The notes: a model not told the origin generated them from the letters alone. A stretch of 64,000 bases of DNA from Flavobacterium sp. (GCF_027484205.1 NZ_JAIXUB010000015.1:310001-374000); one strand, 5' to 3'. Positions 1 to 10,807 are shown, numbered from the stretch's first letter. Numbers and translations are program-made.

Positions 1-1
1 A

Positions 2-514
2 GTTATTCCTGAAAAAGTGGCTGAAGCACTAAACACAAATGATATTGCAAAAGAAATTGCATCAATATATAAAGATGCACCAAATTGCCTCTATTTAGGT
101 AGAGGATACAATTTTCCTGTAGCTTTAGAAGGAGCATTAAAATTAAAAGAGATATCATACATTCATGCAGAAGGATATCCAGCTGCAGAAATGAAACATG
201 GTCCGATTGCTTTGATTGACGAAAAAATGCCAGTTGTAGTAATTGCACCAAAACAAGGTCACTATGATAAAGTGGTTAGTAACATTCAAGAAATTAAATC
301 GAGAAGTGGTAAAATTATAGCTGTAGTAACAAAAGGTGATACACAAGTAAAAGAATTAGCAGATCATGTTATAGAAATTCCAGAAACATCAGATGCTTTA
401 TCGCCACTTTTAACGACAATTCCTTTACAATTGTTGTCATACCATATTGCGGTTTTAAGAGGTTGTAATGTTGATCAACCTAGAAATTTAGCTAAATCAG
501 TGACGGTAGAATAA
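2..514 (+). CDS. glmS: Glutamine-fructose-6-phosphate aminotransferase (isomerizing), C-terminal fragment truncated by window edge
   Basis: Open frame from base 2; SIS-domain motifs such as YLGRGYNFPVALEGALKLKEISYIHAEGYPAAEMKHGPIALI and terminal DQPRNLAKSVTVE. Confidence 0.96.
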   Translation, partial: VIPEKVAEALNTNDIAKEIASIYKDAPNCLYLGRGYNFPVALEGALKLKEISYIHAEGYPAAEMKHGPIALIDEKMPVVVIAPKQGHYDKVVSNIQEIKSRSGKIIAVVTKGDTQVKELADHVIEIPETSDALSPLLTTIPLQLLSYHIAVLRGCNVDQPRNLAKSVTVE

Positions 515-533
515 AATTATTTAAATTTTTAAT

Positions 534-571
534 AAAACGCTAGTTAGATTTTTTCTTTCTAGCGTTTTTTT
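534..571 (+). terminator. Rho-independent terminator after glmS
   Basis: aaaacgctag...ctagcgttttttt stem-loop with T tract. Confidence 0.8.
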
Positions 572-804
572 ATTAAATTCATTTTTATTGTGATATATTT
601 AATAAAAATCAAAATTTATTATGTAAGCATAATATTTTTTAGTTAATATTTTGAAAATGTTAAATAAATCACAACAAAATTAAAATACAATATAAACAAC
701 AAAACACCTATTTGATTATTAAAAGTGAAATTTATTATTTGTTTTTTTAGTAATATAAAAAATATTTGTATTTTGGCTACTTAAACCAACAAAATTTAAA
801 CCTA

Positions 805-3660
805 ATGAAGATTTATTATTTTATTTTGACATTGTTTTTTTGTAGCATTTCTTTTGCACAAACCACAATTTCAGGTTCGGTAAAAGACAGTAAAAACGAA
901 CCAATTCCTGGAGCCAACATAAAAGTTGTTGGTGAATCAGACGGAACTGTCACGGATGTTGATGGAAAATTTATTTTTAAAACATCAAAAAAGGCACCTT
1001 TCAAAGTTGAAGTTTCGAGTATTGGTTACGAGGCACAAAACTTAGAAATTACTTCGAACAATCAAAAATTAGATGTTAATTTAGTTGAAGCTGATAAAGT
1101 TATTGACGAAATTGTAGTTTCTGCTTCAAGAACACCAGAGAAAGTTAAAGAATCTCCGGTTACTATTGAAAGAATGACTATTAAAGATATTAAAAAAACC
1201 GCTTCACCAACATTTTATGATGGTTTAGAAAACTTAAAAGAAGTGCATATGAATACAAGTAGTATGTCTTTTAAGTCAATAAACACTAGAGGTTTTGCCA
1301 CTGTTGCAAATACTCGTTTTATGCAATTAGTTGATGGAATGGATAATTCTTCTCCATTATTAAACTTTGTTTTAGGAAACTTAATTGGAGTTTCAGAAAT
1401 TGATGTTGCTAATGTTGAGTTATTACCTGGAGCTTCATCTGCATTATATGGTGCAAATGCGTTTAATGGTATTTTATTTATGAACAGTAAAAGTCCTTTT
1501 ACAAGTCAAGGAGTAACTGCTTATGCAAAATATGGACAAACCAGCCAAAAAGCAGCTGGAAATAATTTATATTATGACTATGGTGTTAGAGTTGCACATG
1601 CATTTACAAAACATTTTGCCGCAAAAGCAAATTTCACTTTCATGAATGGAACAGATTGGTATGCAACTGATTATGATGATTATTCAAGTCCAGGAAGAGA
1701 CAGAAGCCATCATAATTACAATGGGTTAAACGTTTATGGTGATGAAGTTTCTACAAATATTAGAGGTGTTGCAACAGGAATGTTTAATGCAGGTGTAATT
1801 AATGCTTCTCAATTAGCTGTTTTTAATTCAATTTTACCTGATTATAATGTTAGTAGAACTGGGTACAAAGAAGTTGAATTGACAGATAATAAGGTTCAAA
1901 ACTCTAAAATAGATTTCTCTTTACATTTCAAACCATGGGCTAATGATACAGAAATTATTTGGCAAAGTAAATTTGGTTTTGGAAACACTGTTTATCAAGG
2001 AGCAAATAGATATTACTTAAATGGATTTTTTATGCAACAACATAAATTAGAAGTTAAAGGTAAAAATTTCTTTGTAAGAGGATATACTACAACAGAAGAT
2101 GGTGGGAAATCATATGATATGTTGTTTACAGGAATAAACATTAACAGAGCATGGAAACCAGATTCAACTTGGTTTGGACAATATGCAGCAACTTATGTTC
2201 AATCAACATTATTAGGACAAACTCCAGAACAAGCGCATATTTCAGCTAGAAACGTAGCAGATACAGGAAGATTAATTCCGGGAACACCTGCTTTTGCATC
2301 TGCTTTTAATTCAGTAACTAGTAATCCAGATGTTTTAACAGGTTCTAAACTTCAGGATAATTCTAAAATTTGGCATTCTGATGCAAATTATAATTTCAGA
2401 GATTTAATAAAATTTGCAGAAATTCAAGTTGGAGGTTCATATAGATTATACGAGTTAAACTCAGGTGGAAGAATTTATACCGATGCTAATAGCCAAATCA
2501 ACTATACTGACTATGGTGCATACACACAACTACAAAAGAAATTCATGGATGACAGATTGAAGTTTACTGGATCTGTAAGATATGATAAATCTAAAAACTT
2601 TGATGGAAACGTTTCACCAAGAGTTTCATTCGTATACTCTGCTGGTGAACAAAAAAATCACAACTTCAGAGCTTCATTCCAAACTGGATTTAGAAACCCA
2701 ACTACTCAAGATCAATACATTGGATTCAATGTAGGAACAGCAGTACTTTTAGGTTCAGCTCCAGACAACTTAACTAGATATTCAGAAACACTACCTGTTT
2801 CATTAAATGGTCAACCTTTTGCAGGATCGTCAACAGTTACTATTAATGGTTTAAATGCTTATCAAAACTCATACACTGCTAGTTCAGCTGCTGCTTTTGG
2901 AGCTGCGGTTATTGCTGGAGGTTCAAATGCTGCTGCAATTGTAGCTGCATCATCTCTTCTTGATAGAACAGATGTTGATTATGTAAAACCTGAAATTGTA
3001 AAAGCTTTTGAATTAGGATACAGAGGACAAATAAAAGACTTCTCTTATGATATCAATGGTTATTATAATATTTACAATGATTTCATTGGAAACTTAACTG
3101 TTGTTGCGCCATTATATGGAGTTGCTACTGATGGTGGTGGAGACTTTACACCATTAAATCCTGCTTTCCAATCTGCTTTTGCTTTGACTCAAGGTGATAG
3201 AAGAGCATTCCAATTATACACAAATACTGATGTTGAAATTAAATCATTAGGTTTTGGTGTTGGTATGTCTAAAAAAATAGCTAAAAACTTTGAAATTGGA
3301 GCTAATTATAACTATGCACAATTTGATTTTGACCAAGCTAAAGATCCAAGTTTTGAAGCTGGGTTTAATACTCCAAAACATAGAGTTAAAGGAACAATCA
3401 GTAATGATAAATTGTTTAAAAACTTTGGTTTCAATGTAAGCGCAAGATGGAATAGCGAATATTTATACCAAGCATCTTTTGCTGATGGAATGATTGATGC
3501 TGCTACAGTAGTAGATGCACAATTAAGCTATGGAATGCCTAAATTGAAATCAACATTCAAAATAGGAGCAACAAATATTGGAGGAAAAGAATATAGACAA
3601 ATCGTAGGTGCTGGAGCAATCGGATCTCAATATTTTGCTTCTTGGACAATCAACCCATAA
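805..3660 (+). CDS. TonB-dependent receptor with N-terminal carboxypeptidase-like regulatory domain
   Basis: ORF 766-3660, likely start ATG 805 (MKIYYFILTLFFCSISFAQ signal peptide); SGSVKDSKNEPIPGANIKVVG, plug and beta-barrel sequence. Confidence 0.9.
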   Translation: MKIYYFILTLFFCSISFAQTTISGSVKDSKNEPIPGANIKVVGESDGTVTDVDGKFIFKTSKKAPFKVEVSSIGYEAQNLEITSNNQKLDVNLVEADKVIDEIVVSASRTPEKVKESPVTIERMTIKDIKKTASPTFYDGLENLKEVHMNTSSMSFKSINTRGFATVANTRFMQLVDGMDNSSPLLNFVLGNLIGVSEIDVANVELLPGASSALYGANAFNGILFMNSKSPFTSQGVTAYAKYGQTSQKAAGNNLYYDYGVRVAHAFTKHFAAKANFTFMNGTDWYATDYDDYSSPGRDRSHHNYNGLNVYGDEVSTNIRGVATGMFNAGVINASQLAVFNSILPDYNVSRTGYKEVELTDNKVQNSKIDFSLHFKPWANDTEIIWQSKFGFGNTVYQGANRYYLNGFFMQQHKLEVKGKNFFVRGYTTTEDGGKSYDMLFTGININRAWKPDSTWFGQYAATYVQSTLLGQTPEQAHISARNVADTGRLIPGTPAFASAFNSVTSNPDVLTGSKLQDNSKIWHSDANYNFRDLIKFAEIQVGGSYRLYELNSGGRIYTDANSQINYTDYGAYTQLQKKFMDDRLKFTGSVRYDKSKNFDGNVSPRVSFVYSAGEQKNHNFRASFQTGFRNPTTQDQYIGFNVGTAVLLGSAPDNLTRYSETLPVSLNGQPFAGSSTVTINGLNAYQNSYTASSAAAFGAAVIAGGSNAAAIVAASSLLDRTDVDYVKPEIVKAFELGYRGQIKDFSYDINGYYNIYNDFIGNLTVVAPLYGVATDGGGDFTPLNPAFQSAFALTQGDRRAFQLYTNTDVEIKSLGFGVGMSKKIAKNFEIGANYNYAQFDFDQAKDPSFEAGFNTPKHRVKGTISNDKLFKNFGFNVSARWNSEYLYQASFADGMIDAATVVDAQLSYGMPKLKSTFKIGATNIGGKEYRQIVGAGAIGSQYFASWTINP

Positions 3661-3687
3661 ACCAATAATAAATAAATTTAAAATATC

Positions 3688-5157
3688 ATGATAAAAAATT
3701 TCAAATGGCTATTCTTGGTTTCTTTAACCTTTATAGCTTGTACTAGTGATGATGAAAATACAGTTGTAAATAATACTTCTGATGGTTTGCCATTGACAGC
3801 AGGTTCAGCTGATTTTTCAAAATATGTTTCTCTTGGAAATTCTTTAACTGCCGGATTTAGTGATGGTGCTTTGTTTGTTGAAGGACAAAGTAACTCTTAC
3901 CCTAAACTTCTTGCGGATCAATTTTCTTTAGTAGGTGGTGGCGAGTTCAGGCTACCTTTAATGGATGATAATTTTGGAGGACTACTCTTAGGAGGATTAC
4001 AAGTTCAACCAAAAAGATTATATTTCAACGGTACAGGTCCAGTACAAGTTCCAGGTGCATCAACAACAGATATTTCAAATATTTTAACTGGACCTTTTAA
4101 TAATATGGGTGTTCCAGGAGCAAAAAGTTATCATTTATTAGCTCCTAATTATGGTAATATTGCTGGTGTCGCTTCAGGACAAGCAAATCCATATTTTGTT
4201 CGTTTTGCTTCATCTCCTTCAACTACAGTTCTTGCTGACGCAACTGCACAAAATGCTACTTTCTTTTCTCTATGGATTGGAAATAATGATGTCTTATCTT
4301 ATGCGCTTTCAGGTGGAACAGGAACTAATCAAACAGGAAATTTAAATCCTGCAACTTATGGAGCAAATGATATTACTGACCCAAATGTTTTTGCAAACGT
4401 TTACTCAACATTAGTAAATGGATTAACTGCAAATGGAGCTAAAGGAGTTGTTGCTAATTTGCCTTATGTTAATACAATTCCTTATTTTACCACAGTTCCA
4501 TACAATGCAGTGCCTCTAAATTCTGCTCAAGTTGCAGCATTAAATTCAGGATACACGGCTTACAATAATGGTTTGCTGTTTGCTGCAAGTAACGGTTTGA
4601 TTTCATCTGATGAAGTAGCAAGAAGAACTATTAATTTTGCTGTAGGTCAAAACCCTGTTGTAATTGTTGATAGTTATTTGACTAATTTATCAGGTTATGG
4701 AATTCCGTCTTATAGACAAGCTACTGCTCAAGATTATATATTATTACTTTCAGGAGGTGTTAGCGCTCAAGCTCATTTAGCTGCAGGAAACGGAACGCAA
4801 TTTCCACTAGCAGATAACTGGGTTTTATCAAAAGGTGAAGTGGCTGAATTAAAAACAGCAACTGATGCATACAATGCAGCTATTCAATCAATTGCTTCAT
4901 CGAGTAATTTAGCTTTTGTTGATGCAAATGCAGTTTTAAATCAAGTTGCAAATGGAGGAGTATCAGGAAATGGATTCAATGTTACTTCTACATATGTTAC
5001 TGGTGGAGGATTTTCTCTTGATGGAATTCATCCAAGTCCAAGAGGATATGCTTTAATTGCTAACAAATTTTTAGAAGCTATAAATGCTAAATATGGATCA
5101 AATTTTAAAGGTGTTGATTTAGGTGATTTTAGAATTCTTTATCCAGCTTCTCTTTAA
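3688..5157 (+). CDS. SGNH/GDSL-type hydrolase lipoprotein
   Basis: Lipobox FIACTSDDE; block I YVSLGNSLTAGF, block III IGNNDVLSYA, block V DGIHPSPRGYALIA. Confidence 0.8.
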   Translation: MIKNFKWLFLVSLTFIACTSDDENTVVNNTSDGLPLTAGSADFSKYVSLGNSLTAGFSDGALFVEGQSNSYPKLLADQFSLVGGGEFRLPLMDDNFGGLLLGGLQVQPKRLYFNGTGPVQVPGASTTDISNILTGPFNNMGVPGAKSYHLLAPNYGNIAGVASGQANPYFVRFASSPSTTVLADATAQNATFFSLWIGNNDVLSYALSGGTGTNQTGNLNPATYGANDITDPNVFANVYSTLVNGLTANGAKGVVANLPYVNTIPYFTTVPYNAVPLNSAQVAALNSGYTAYNNGLLFAASNGLISSDEVARRTINFAVGQNPVVIVDSYLTNLSGYGIPSYRQATAQDYILLLSGGVSAQAHLAAGNGTQFPLADNWVLSKGEVAELKTATDAYNAAIQSIASSSNLAFVDANAVLNQVANGGVSGNGFNVTSTYVTGGGFSLDGIHPSPRGYALIANKFLEAINAKYGSNFKGVDLGDFRILYPASL

Positions 5158-5181
5158 AATAGATTACAATATACATTCAAT

Positions 5182-5215
5182 AAACCACTGATTTTTGTCA
5201 GTGGTTTTTTATTTT
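5182..5215 (+). terminator. Rho-independent terminator
   Basis: aaaccactg atttttgt cagtggttttttattttt. Confidence 0.85.
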
Positions 5216-5313
5216 TCTAAAAAATTATTGATATTTGAGTTGTATCATTACTATAAAATTAAAAATATCAATAAAAAATAGCTTTTTGCTATTGATTTTC
5301 TATTTAGAAAAAT

Positions 5314-5321
5314 TATCTTTG
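5314..5321 (+). promoter_or_regulatory. Bacteroidota -7 promoter element TATCTTTG upstream of atpD
   Basis: TAnnTTTG consensus match, 60 nt upstream of atpD ATG. Confidence 0.6.
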
Positions 5322-5379
5322 CACTCTGAAAAAAGGATATATTTTTTCATTTCTAAAACGCTATTAAATAAATACATAA

Positions 5380-6894
<1,515 letters not shown>

Positions 6895-6898
6895 TAAA

Positions 6899-6970
6899 AG
6901 CTGGAAGTCAGAAGAATGAAGTCAGAAGTAAAATTCTCATCTTCCATCTTTCATCTTCCATCTTCTAACT
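6899..6970. repeat. Word-repetitive inverted repeat between atpD and atpC
   Basis: ggaagtcagaagaatgaagtcagaag opposite catcttccatctttcatcttccatcttct. Confidence 0.6.
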
Positions 6971-6978
6971 CAAAAAAT

Positions 6979-7260
6979 ATGATTTTAGAAATAGTATCAC
7001 CAGAAGCTACATTATTCAAAGGAGAAGTTACTTCGGTTTCTTTGCCAGGTATAGATGGTTCTTTTCAAATATTGAACAATCACGCTCCAATAGTTTCTAT
7101 TTTAAAACAAGGAACAGTAAAAGTTACTGCAACAAGTTTTAAATTTGATAAAGAAGTAGAAAATAAATTTACAAAAGTAAACGATCAAAACTACACTCTT
7201 GATATCACATCAGGAACTATTGAAATGAAAGACAATAAAGTAATTGTTTTAGCCGACTAA
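6979..7260 (+). CDS. atpC: F0F1 ATP synthase subunit epsilon
   Basis: MILEIVSPEATLFKGEVTSVSLPGIDGSFQILNNHAPIVS; start preferred at 6979 rather than 6916 because upstream codons fall in a repeat. Confidence 0.93.
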   Translation: MILEIVSPEATLFKGEVTSVSLPGIDGSFQILNNHAPIVSILKQGTVKVTATSFKFDKEVENKFTKVNDQNYTLDITSGTIEMKDNKVIVLAD

Positions 7261-7281
7261 GACAATTCAAAATAAAGTAAG

Positions 7282-7315
7282 AAAGCCAAGCATTATTGTT
7301 TGGCTTTTTTTATTT
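7282..7315 (+). terminator. Rho-independent terminator after atpC
   Basis: aaagccaa gcattattg tttggctttttttattttt. Confidence 0.85.
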
Positions 7316-7322
7316 TTGAATT

Positions 7323-8522
7323 ATGAAAAATTTCCCAAAATCATTATCTCAAAAACTACAACATCGTGAGCAAAACAATGCTTTACGAAAATTACCAGTT
7401 TCTAATAATTTAATTGATTTTGCCTCGAATGATTATCTTGGGTTTGCAAATTCTGAGGAAATTTTCAATCAAACACATCAGTATCTATTAGAAAACTACA
7501 TTAAAATAAACGGTGCAACTGGTTCACGATTAATCTCAGGGAATCATAATTTGTACCAAATCACAGAAGATTTTATTGCTGATTTCCATCAATCTGAAAC
7601 AGCATTAATTTTCAATTCGGGTTACGATGCCAATGTTGGATTTTTTAGTTCGGTGCCACAACGAAATGATATCATTCTTTATGACGAATTATGTCATGCA
7701 TCTATCCGCGACGGAATTCAAATGAGTAACGCAAAATCATATAAATTCCAGCATAATGATTTTGAAGATTTAGAAAATTTAATCTTAAAACAAAAGTCAA
7801 TTCAAAAAAACAATTGTCAGACTGTCCCAAAACTTCGGGAGTTCGAAGTCCTTTCAATTGAGATTTATATCGTTACGGAAAGCGTCTTCTCCATGGATGG
7901 CGATTCTCCAAATGTGGAAGAATTAATAAACCTTTGCGAAAAATATAATTGTTATTTGGTTATTGACGAAGCACATGCATTAGGTGTTTTTGGAGATTCA
8001 GGCGAAGGATTAATTCAATATCAAGGATTGCAGAATAAAGTTTTTGCTAGAATCATAACTTTCGGAAAAGGGTTAGGTTGTCACGGCGCAGCTATTTTGG
8101 GAAGTAATGAATTGAAAAACTATTTAATAAATTTTGCACGAAGTTTTATCTACACAACAGGACTTTCGCCTCATTCAGTTGCCACAATTTTGATTGCTTA
8201 TCAGTATTTAAAATCTGAAAAAGAAGCGATTCAAAAACTTAAAAACAACATTCAATTTTTCAATCGAGAAAAACTTCAAATGGGTTTGAAACCAATGTTT
8301 GTTTATAGTAAATCAGCCATTCAATGCGCCATAATTCCAGGAAATGAAAAGGTAAAATCTATAGCAAGTCAATTGCAAGAAAATGGATTTGATGTAAAAG
8401 CTATTCTTTCACCAACCGTTCCTGAAGGTCAAGAACGGCTTCGTTTTTGTTTACATTCCTACAATTCTCAAAAAGAAATCTCAGAAGTATTGCAACAACT
8501 TTCTTTATCTGTTTTTAAATAA
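7323..8522 (+). CDS. bioF: 8-amino-7-oxononanoate synthase
   Basis: PLP alpha-oxoamine synthase motifs: FASNDYLGFAN, GATGSRLISGNH, VTESVFSMDGD, VIDEAHALGVFG, TFGKGLGCHGA. Confidence 0.95.
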   Translation: MKNFPKSLSQKLQHREQNNALRKLPVSNNLIDFASNDYLGFANSEEIFNQTHQYLLENYIKINGATGSRLISGNHNLYQITEDFIADFHQSETALIFNSGYDANVGFFSSVPQRNDIILYDELCHASIRDGIQMSNAKSYKFQHNDFEDLENLILKQKSIQKNNCQTVPKLREFEVLSIEIYIVTESVFSMDGDSPNVEELINLCEKYNCYLVIDEAHALGVFGDSGEGLIQYQGLQNKVFARIITFGKGLGCHGAAILGSNELKNYLINFARSFIYTTGLSPHSVATILIAYQYLKSEKEAIQKLKNNIQFFNREKLQMGLKPMFVYSKSAIQCAIIPGNEKVKSIASQLQENGFDVKAILSPTVPEGQERLRFCLHSYNSQKEISEVLQQLSLSVFK

Positions 8523-8586
8523 TATAAAGTTAAAATCTTTGTGAATTTCGCGCTTTCTTTGCGAACTTTGCGTTTAAATTAAAGTC

Positions 8587-9219
8587 ATGAAACTATTCAT
8601 CACAGGAATCGGCACCGATGTAGGAAAAACTATTACATCAGCCATTGTAACCCAAGCATTAGAAGCAGATTATTGGAAGCCTATCCAAGCAGGAGATTTA
8701 GACAATTCTGATAGTCACAAAATTCAACGTTATATTTGTAGTGATAAAACCGTCATTCACGAAAATAGCTATAAATTAAAGACACCAGCGAGTCCACATT
8801 TAGCAGCAGCAATTGACGGAATTACAATCGATTTAAAAAAAATCATTGAACCATCCTTCGACAACGCTCTGGAAGCAAATCATCTTATTATAGAAGGCGC
8901 AGGTGGATTATTAGTTCCATTAAATGACAACGATACCATTATTGATTTAATTCAACCCGATTACAAAATAATATTGGTTTCACGCCATTATCTTGGAAGT
9001 ATAAATCATACATTATTGTCTTTTGAAGCTTTAAAAAGTAGAAATTTAAATGTAGCAGGAATCATTTTTTCAGGCAATGAAAATAAAGCTACTGAAGAAA
9101 TTATTCTCAATAAAACCAAAGCCAAATTTATAGGAAGAATTGATGACGAACCTTATTTCGACCAAAATGTAATCCAATATTACGCTGACAAGTTTCGTGA
9201 AAACCTTCTAAATTTGTAA
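8587..9219 (+). CDS. bioD: Dethiobiotin synthase
   Basis: MKLFITGIGTDVGKTITSAIVTQAL P-loop; EGAGGLLVPLN. Confidence 0.95.
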   Translation: MKLFITGIGTDVGKTITSAIVTQALEADYWKPIQAGDLDNSDSHKIQRYICSDKTVIHENSYKLKTPASPHLAAAIDGITIDLKKIIEPSFDNALEANHLIIEGAGGLLVPLNDNDTIIDLIQPDYKIILVSRHYLGSINHTLLSFEALKSRNLNVAGIIFSGNENKATEEIILNKTKAKFIGRIDDEPYFDQNVIQYYADKFRENLLNL

Positions 9220-9228
9220 TCAAGAAGA

Positions 9229-9317
9229 GCAAAGAAACAAGAAGAAAGATTAATTACTTAACGTATCTTTGTTGTTGTAATTTGAAAGAACATTAGTCTT
9301 TTTTCTTGTTTCTTTCC
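9229..9317. repeat. Imperfect inverted repeat between bioD and bioA
   Basis: gcaaagaaacaagaagaaag / cttttttcttgtttctttcc, 18 of 20 complementary, ~48-nt spacer. Confidence 0.65.
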
Positions 9318-9332
9318 TCTATTATCAAAAAA

Positions 9333-10634
9333 ATGAATCTATCCCAAAGAGACAAAAAACACAATTGGCATCCTTATACACAACACAAAACAGTTCCTGA
9401 TTTTCCAGCAATTGTTAAAGGAAAAGACGCATTGTTATGGGATGAAAACGGTAAAGAGTATATCGACGCCATCGCTTCTTGGTGGGTGAATCCTTTCGGA
9501 CATTCTAACAAAGTTATGGCAGATGCTATCTATGAGCAATTAACTACTTTAGAGCATGTTTTGTTTGGAGGTTTTACTCACAATAAAGCCGTAGAATTAT
9601 CTGAAAAATTAATGGAAATTCTGCCATCCAATCAACAAAAAATTTTCTATTCCGACAATGGTTCGACAGCCGTAGAAGTGGCAATAAAAGTGGCGCTCCA
9701 ATACAATTATAATAAAGGAATTAACACCCAAGCCAACAGCGAACTGAGCGTAGCTAAAACTAAAGTCATCGCTTTTGAAGATGCTTTTCACGGAGATACT
9801 TTTGGAGCTATGGCTGCAAGCGGAATTACTTTTTTTACAGAAGCTTTCAAAGGTTCGCTTTTAGAAGTTGTTCGCATTCCAGTTCCAACAAAAGGCAACG
9901 AAGAACAAACGATTAAAACCTTAGAAAATCTTGTAAAAACCAACGAATTTGCAGCCTTTATTTTTGAGCCATTAGTTCTTGGAGCTGCAGGAATGGTAAT
10001 GTATTCACCTGAAGTTTTAGATAAATTAATCACAATTTGTAACCAAAATAATGTATTCACAATTGCTGACGAAGTCATGACAGGTTTTGGCAAAACAGGA
10101 AAAACATTCGCCAGTGATTATCTAGAAAATAAGCCCGATATGATGTGCTTGTCTAAAGCATTAACAGGCGGAACAATCCCAATGGCAATAACAACATTCT
10201 CTCAAAAAATCTTCGAAGGATTTTATGATGATGACACCAATAAAGCGCTGTTTCACGGACACACTTTTACAGCAAATCCTACTGGTTGCGCCGCAGCTTT
10301 AGCTAGTATTTCACTTTTACAAACCGATGAAATACAGCAAAATATTCAATCAGTGCACCAATCGCATTTGGCTTTTCAATCCAAAATAAAAAACCATCCA
10401 AAAGTAAAGACCACTCGTGTTCTCGGAGTAATTTTTGCCCTAGAAATAAAAACCGAAACCCAAGAAAGTTACTACGGAACCATGCGCAACAAACTCTATA
10501 ATTTCTTCATCGAAAACGGCATAATTTTACGACCTGTTGGAAACATAGTTTACATTTTGCCACCATATATTATCACGCAAAATCAATTGCAAAAAGTATA
10601 TCAAACCATCGAAAATGCTCTGGAAATAGTGTAA
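9333..10634 (+). CDS. bioA: Adenosylmethionine-8-amino-7-oxononanoate aminotransferase
   Basis: HNWHPYTQHKT, ASWWVNPFGHSN, DEVMTGFGKTG, FHGHTFTANPTGCAAALA; start ATG 9333. Confidence 0.96.
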   Translation: MNLSQRDKKHNWHPYTQHKTVPDFPAIVKGKDALLWDENGKEYIDAIASWWVNPFGHSNKVMADAIYEQLTTLEHVLFGGFTHNKAVELSEKLMEILPSNQQKIFYSDNGSTAVEVAIKVALQYNYNKGINTQANSELSVAKTKVIAFEDAFHGDTFGAMAASGITFFTEAFKGSLLEVVRIPVPTKGNEEQTIKTLENLVKTNEFAAFIFEPLVLGAAGMVMYSPEVLDKLITICNQNNVFTIADEVMTGFGKTGKTFASDYLENKPDMMCLSKALTGGTIPMAITTFSQKIFEGFYDDDTNKALFHGHTFTANPTGCAAALASISLLQTDEIQQNIQSVHQSHLAFQSKIKNHPKVKTTRVLGVIFALEIKTETQESYYGTMRNKLYNFFIENGIILRPVGNIVYILPPYIITQNQLQKVYQTIENALEIV

Positions 10635-10674
10635 TTTTTTTGGGAGCGAATGGTTTGGGCTTTATCAGTGATGG

Positions 10675-10769
10675 TAATTCCTGCTTTACATTTCAATCTT
10701 TTTTACACCTGACAGGTTTCAAAAACCTGTCAGGTGTAAAAAAGGATTTCCATTTCAATCAGGGCTAAA
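10675..10769 (-). repeat. Flanked-hairpin repeat element, copy A (minus orientation)
   Basis: Reverse complement tttagccctgattgaaatggaaatcc-[22-bp hairpin]-gattgaaatgtaaagcaggaatt matches the copy at 30228-30318 in both flanks. Confidence 0.7.
10698..10744. repeat. 22-bp perfect palindrome with CCTGACAGG core
   Basis: CTTTTTTACACCTGACAGGTTT-CAA-AAACCTGTCAGGTGTAAAAAAG. Confidence 0.9.
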
Positions 10770-10807
10770 TTGTAAAACCATTTGAATTTCTGTAAGAGGC
10801 AGAAAAA

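Noticed and set aside
9788-10093. 101-aa antisense ORF inside bioA
   Set aside because: Shadow ORF opposite conserved BioA motifs; no start context or homology.
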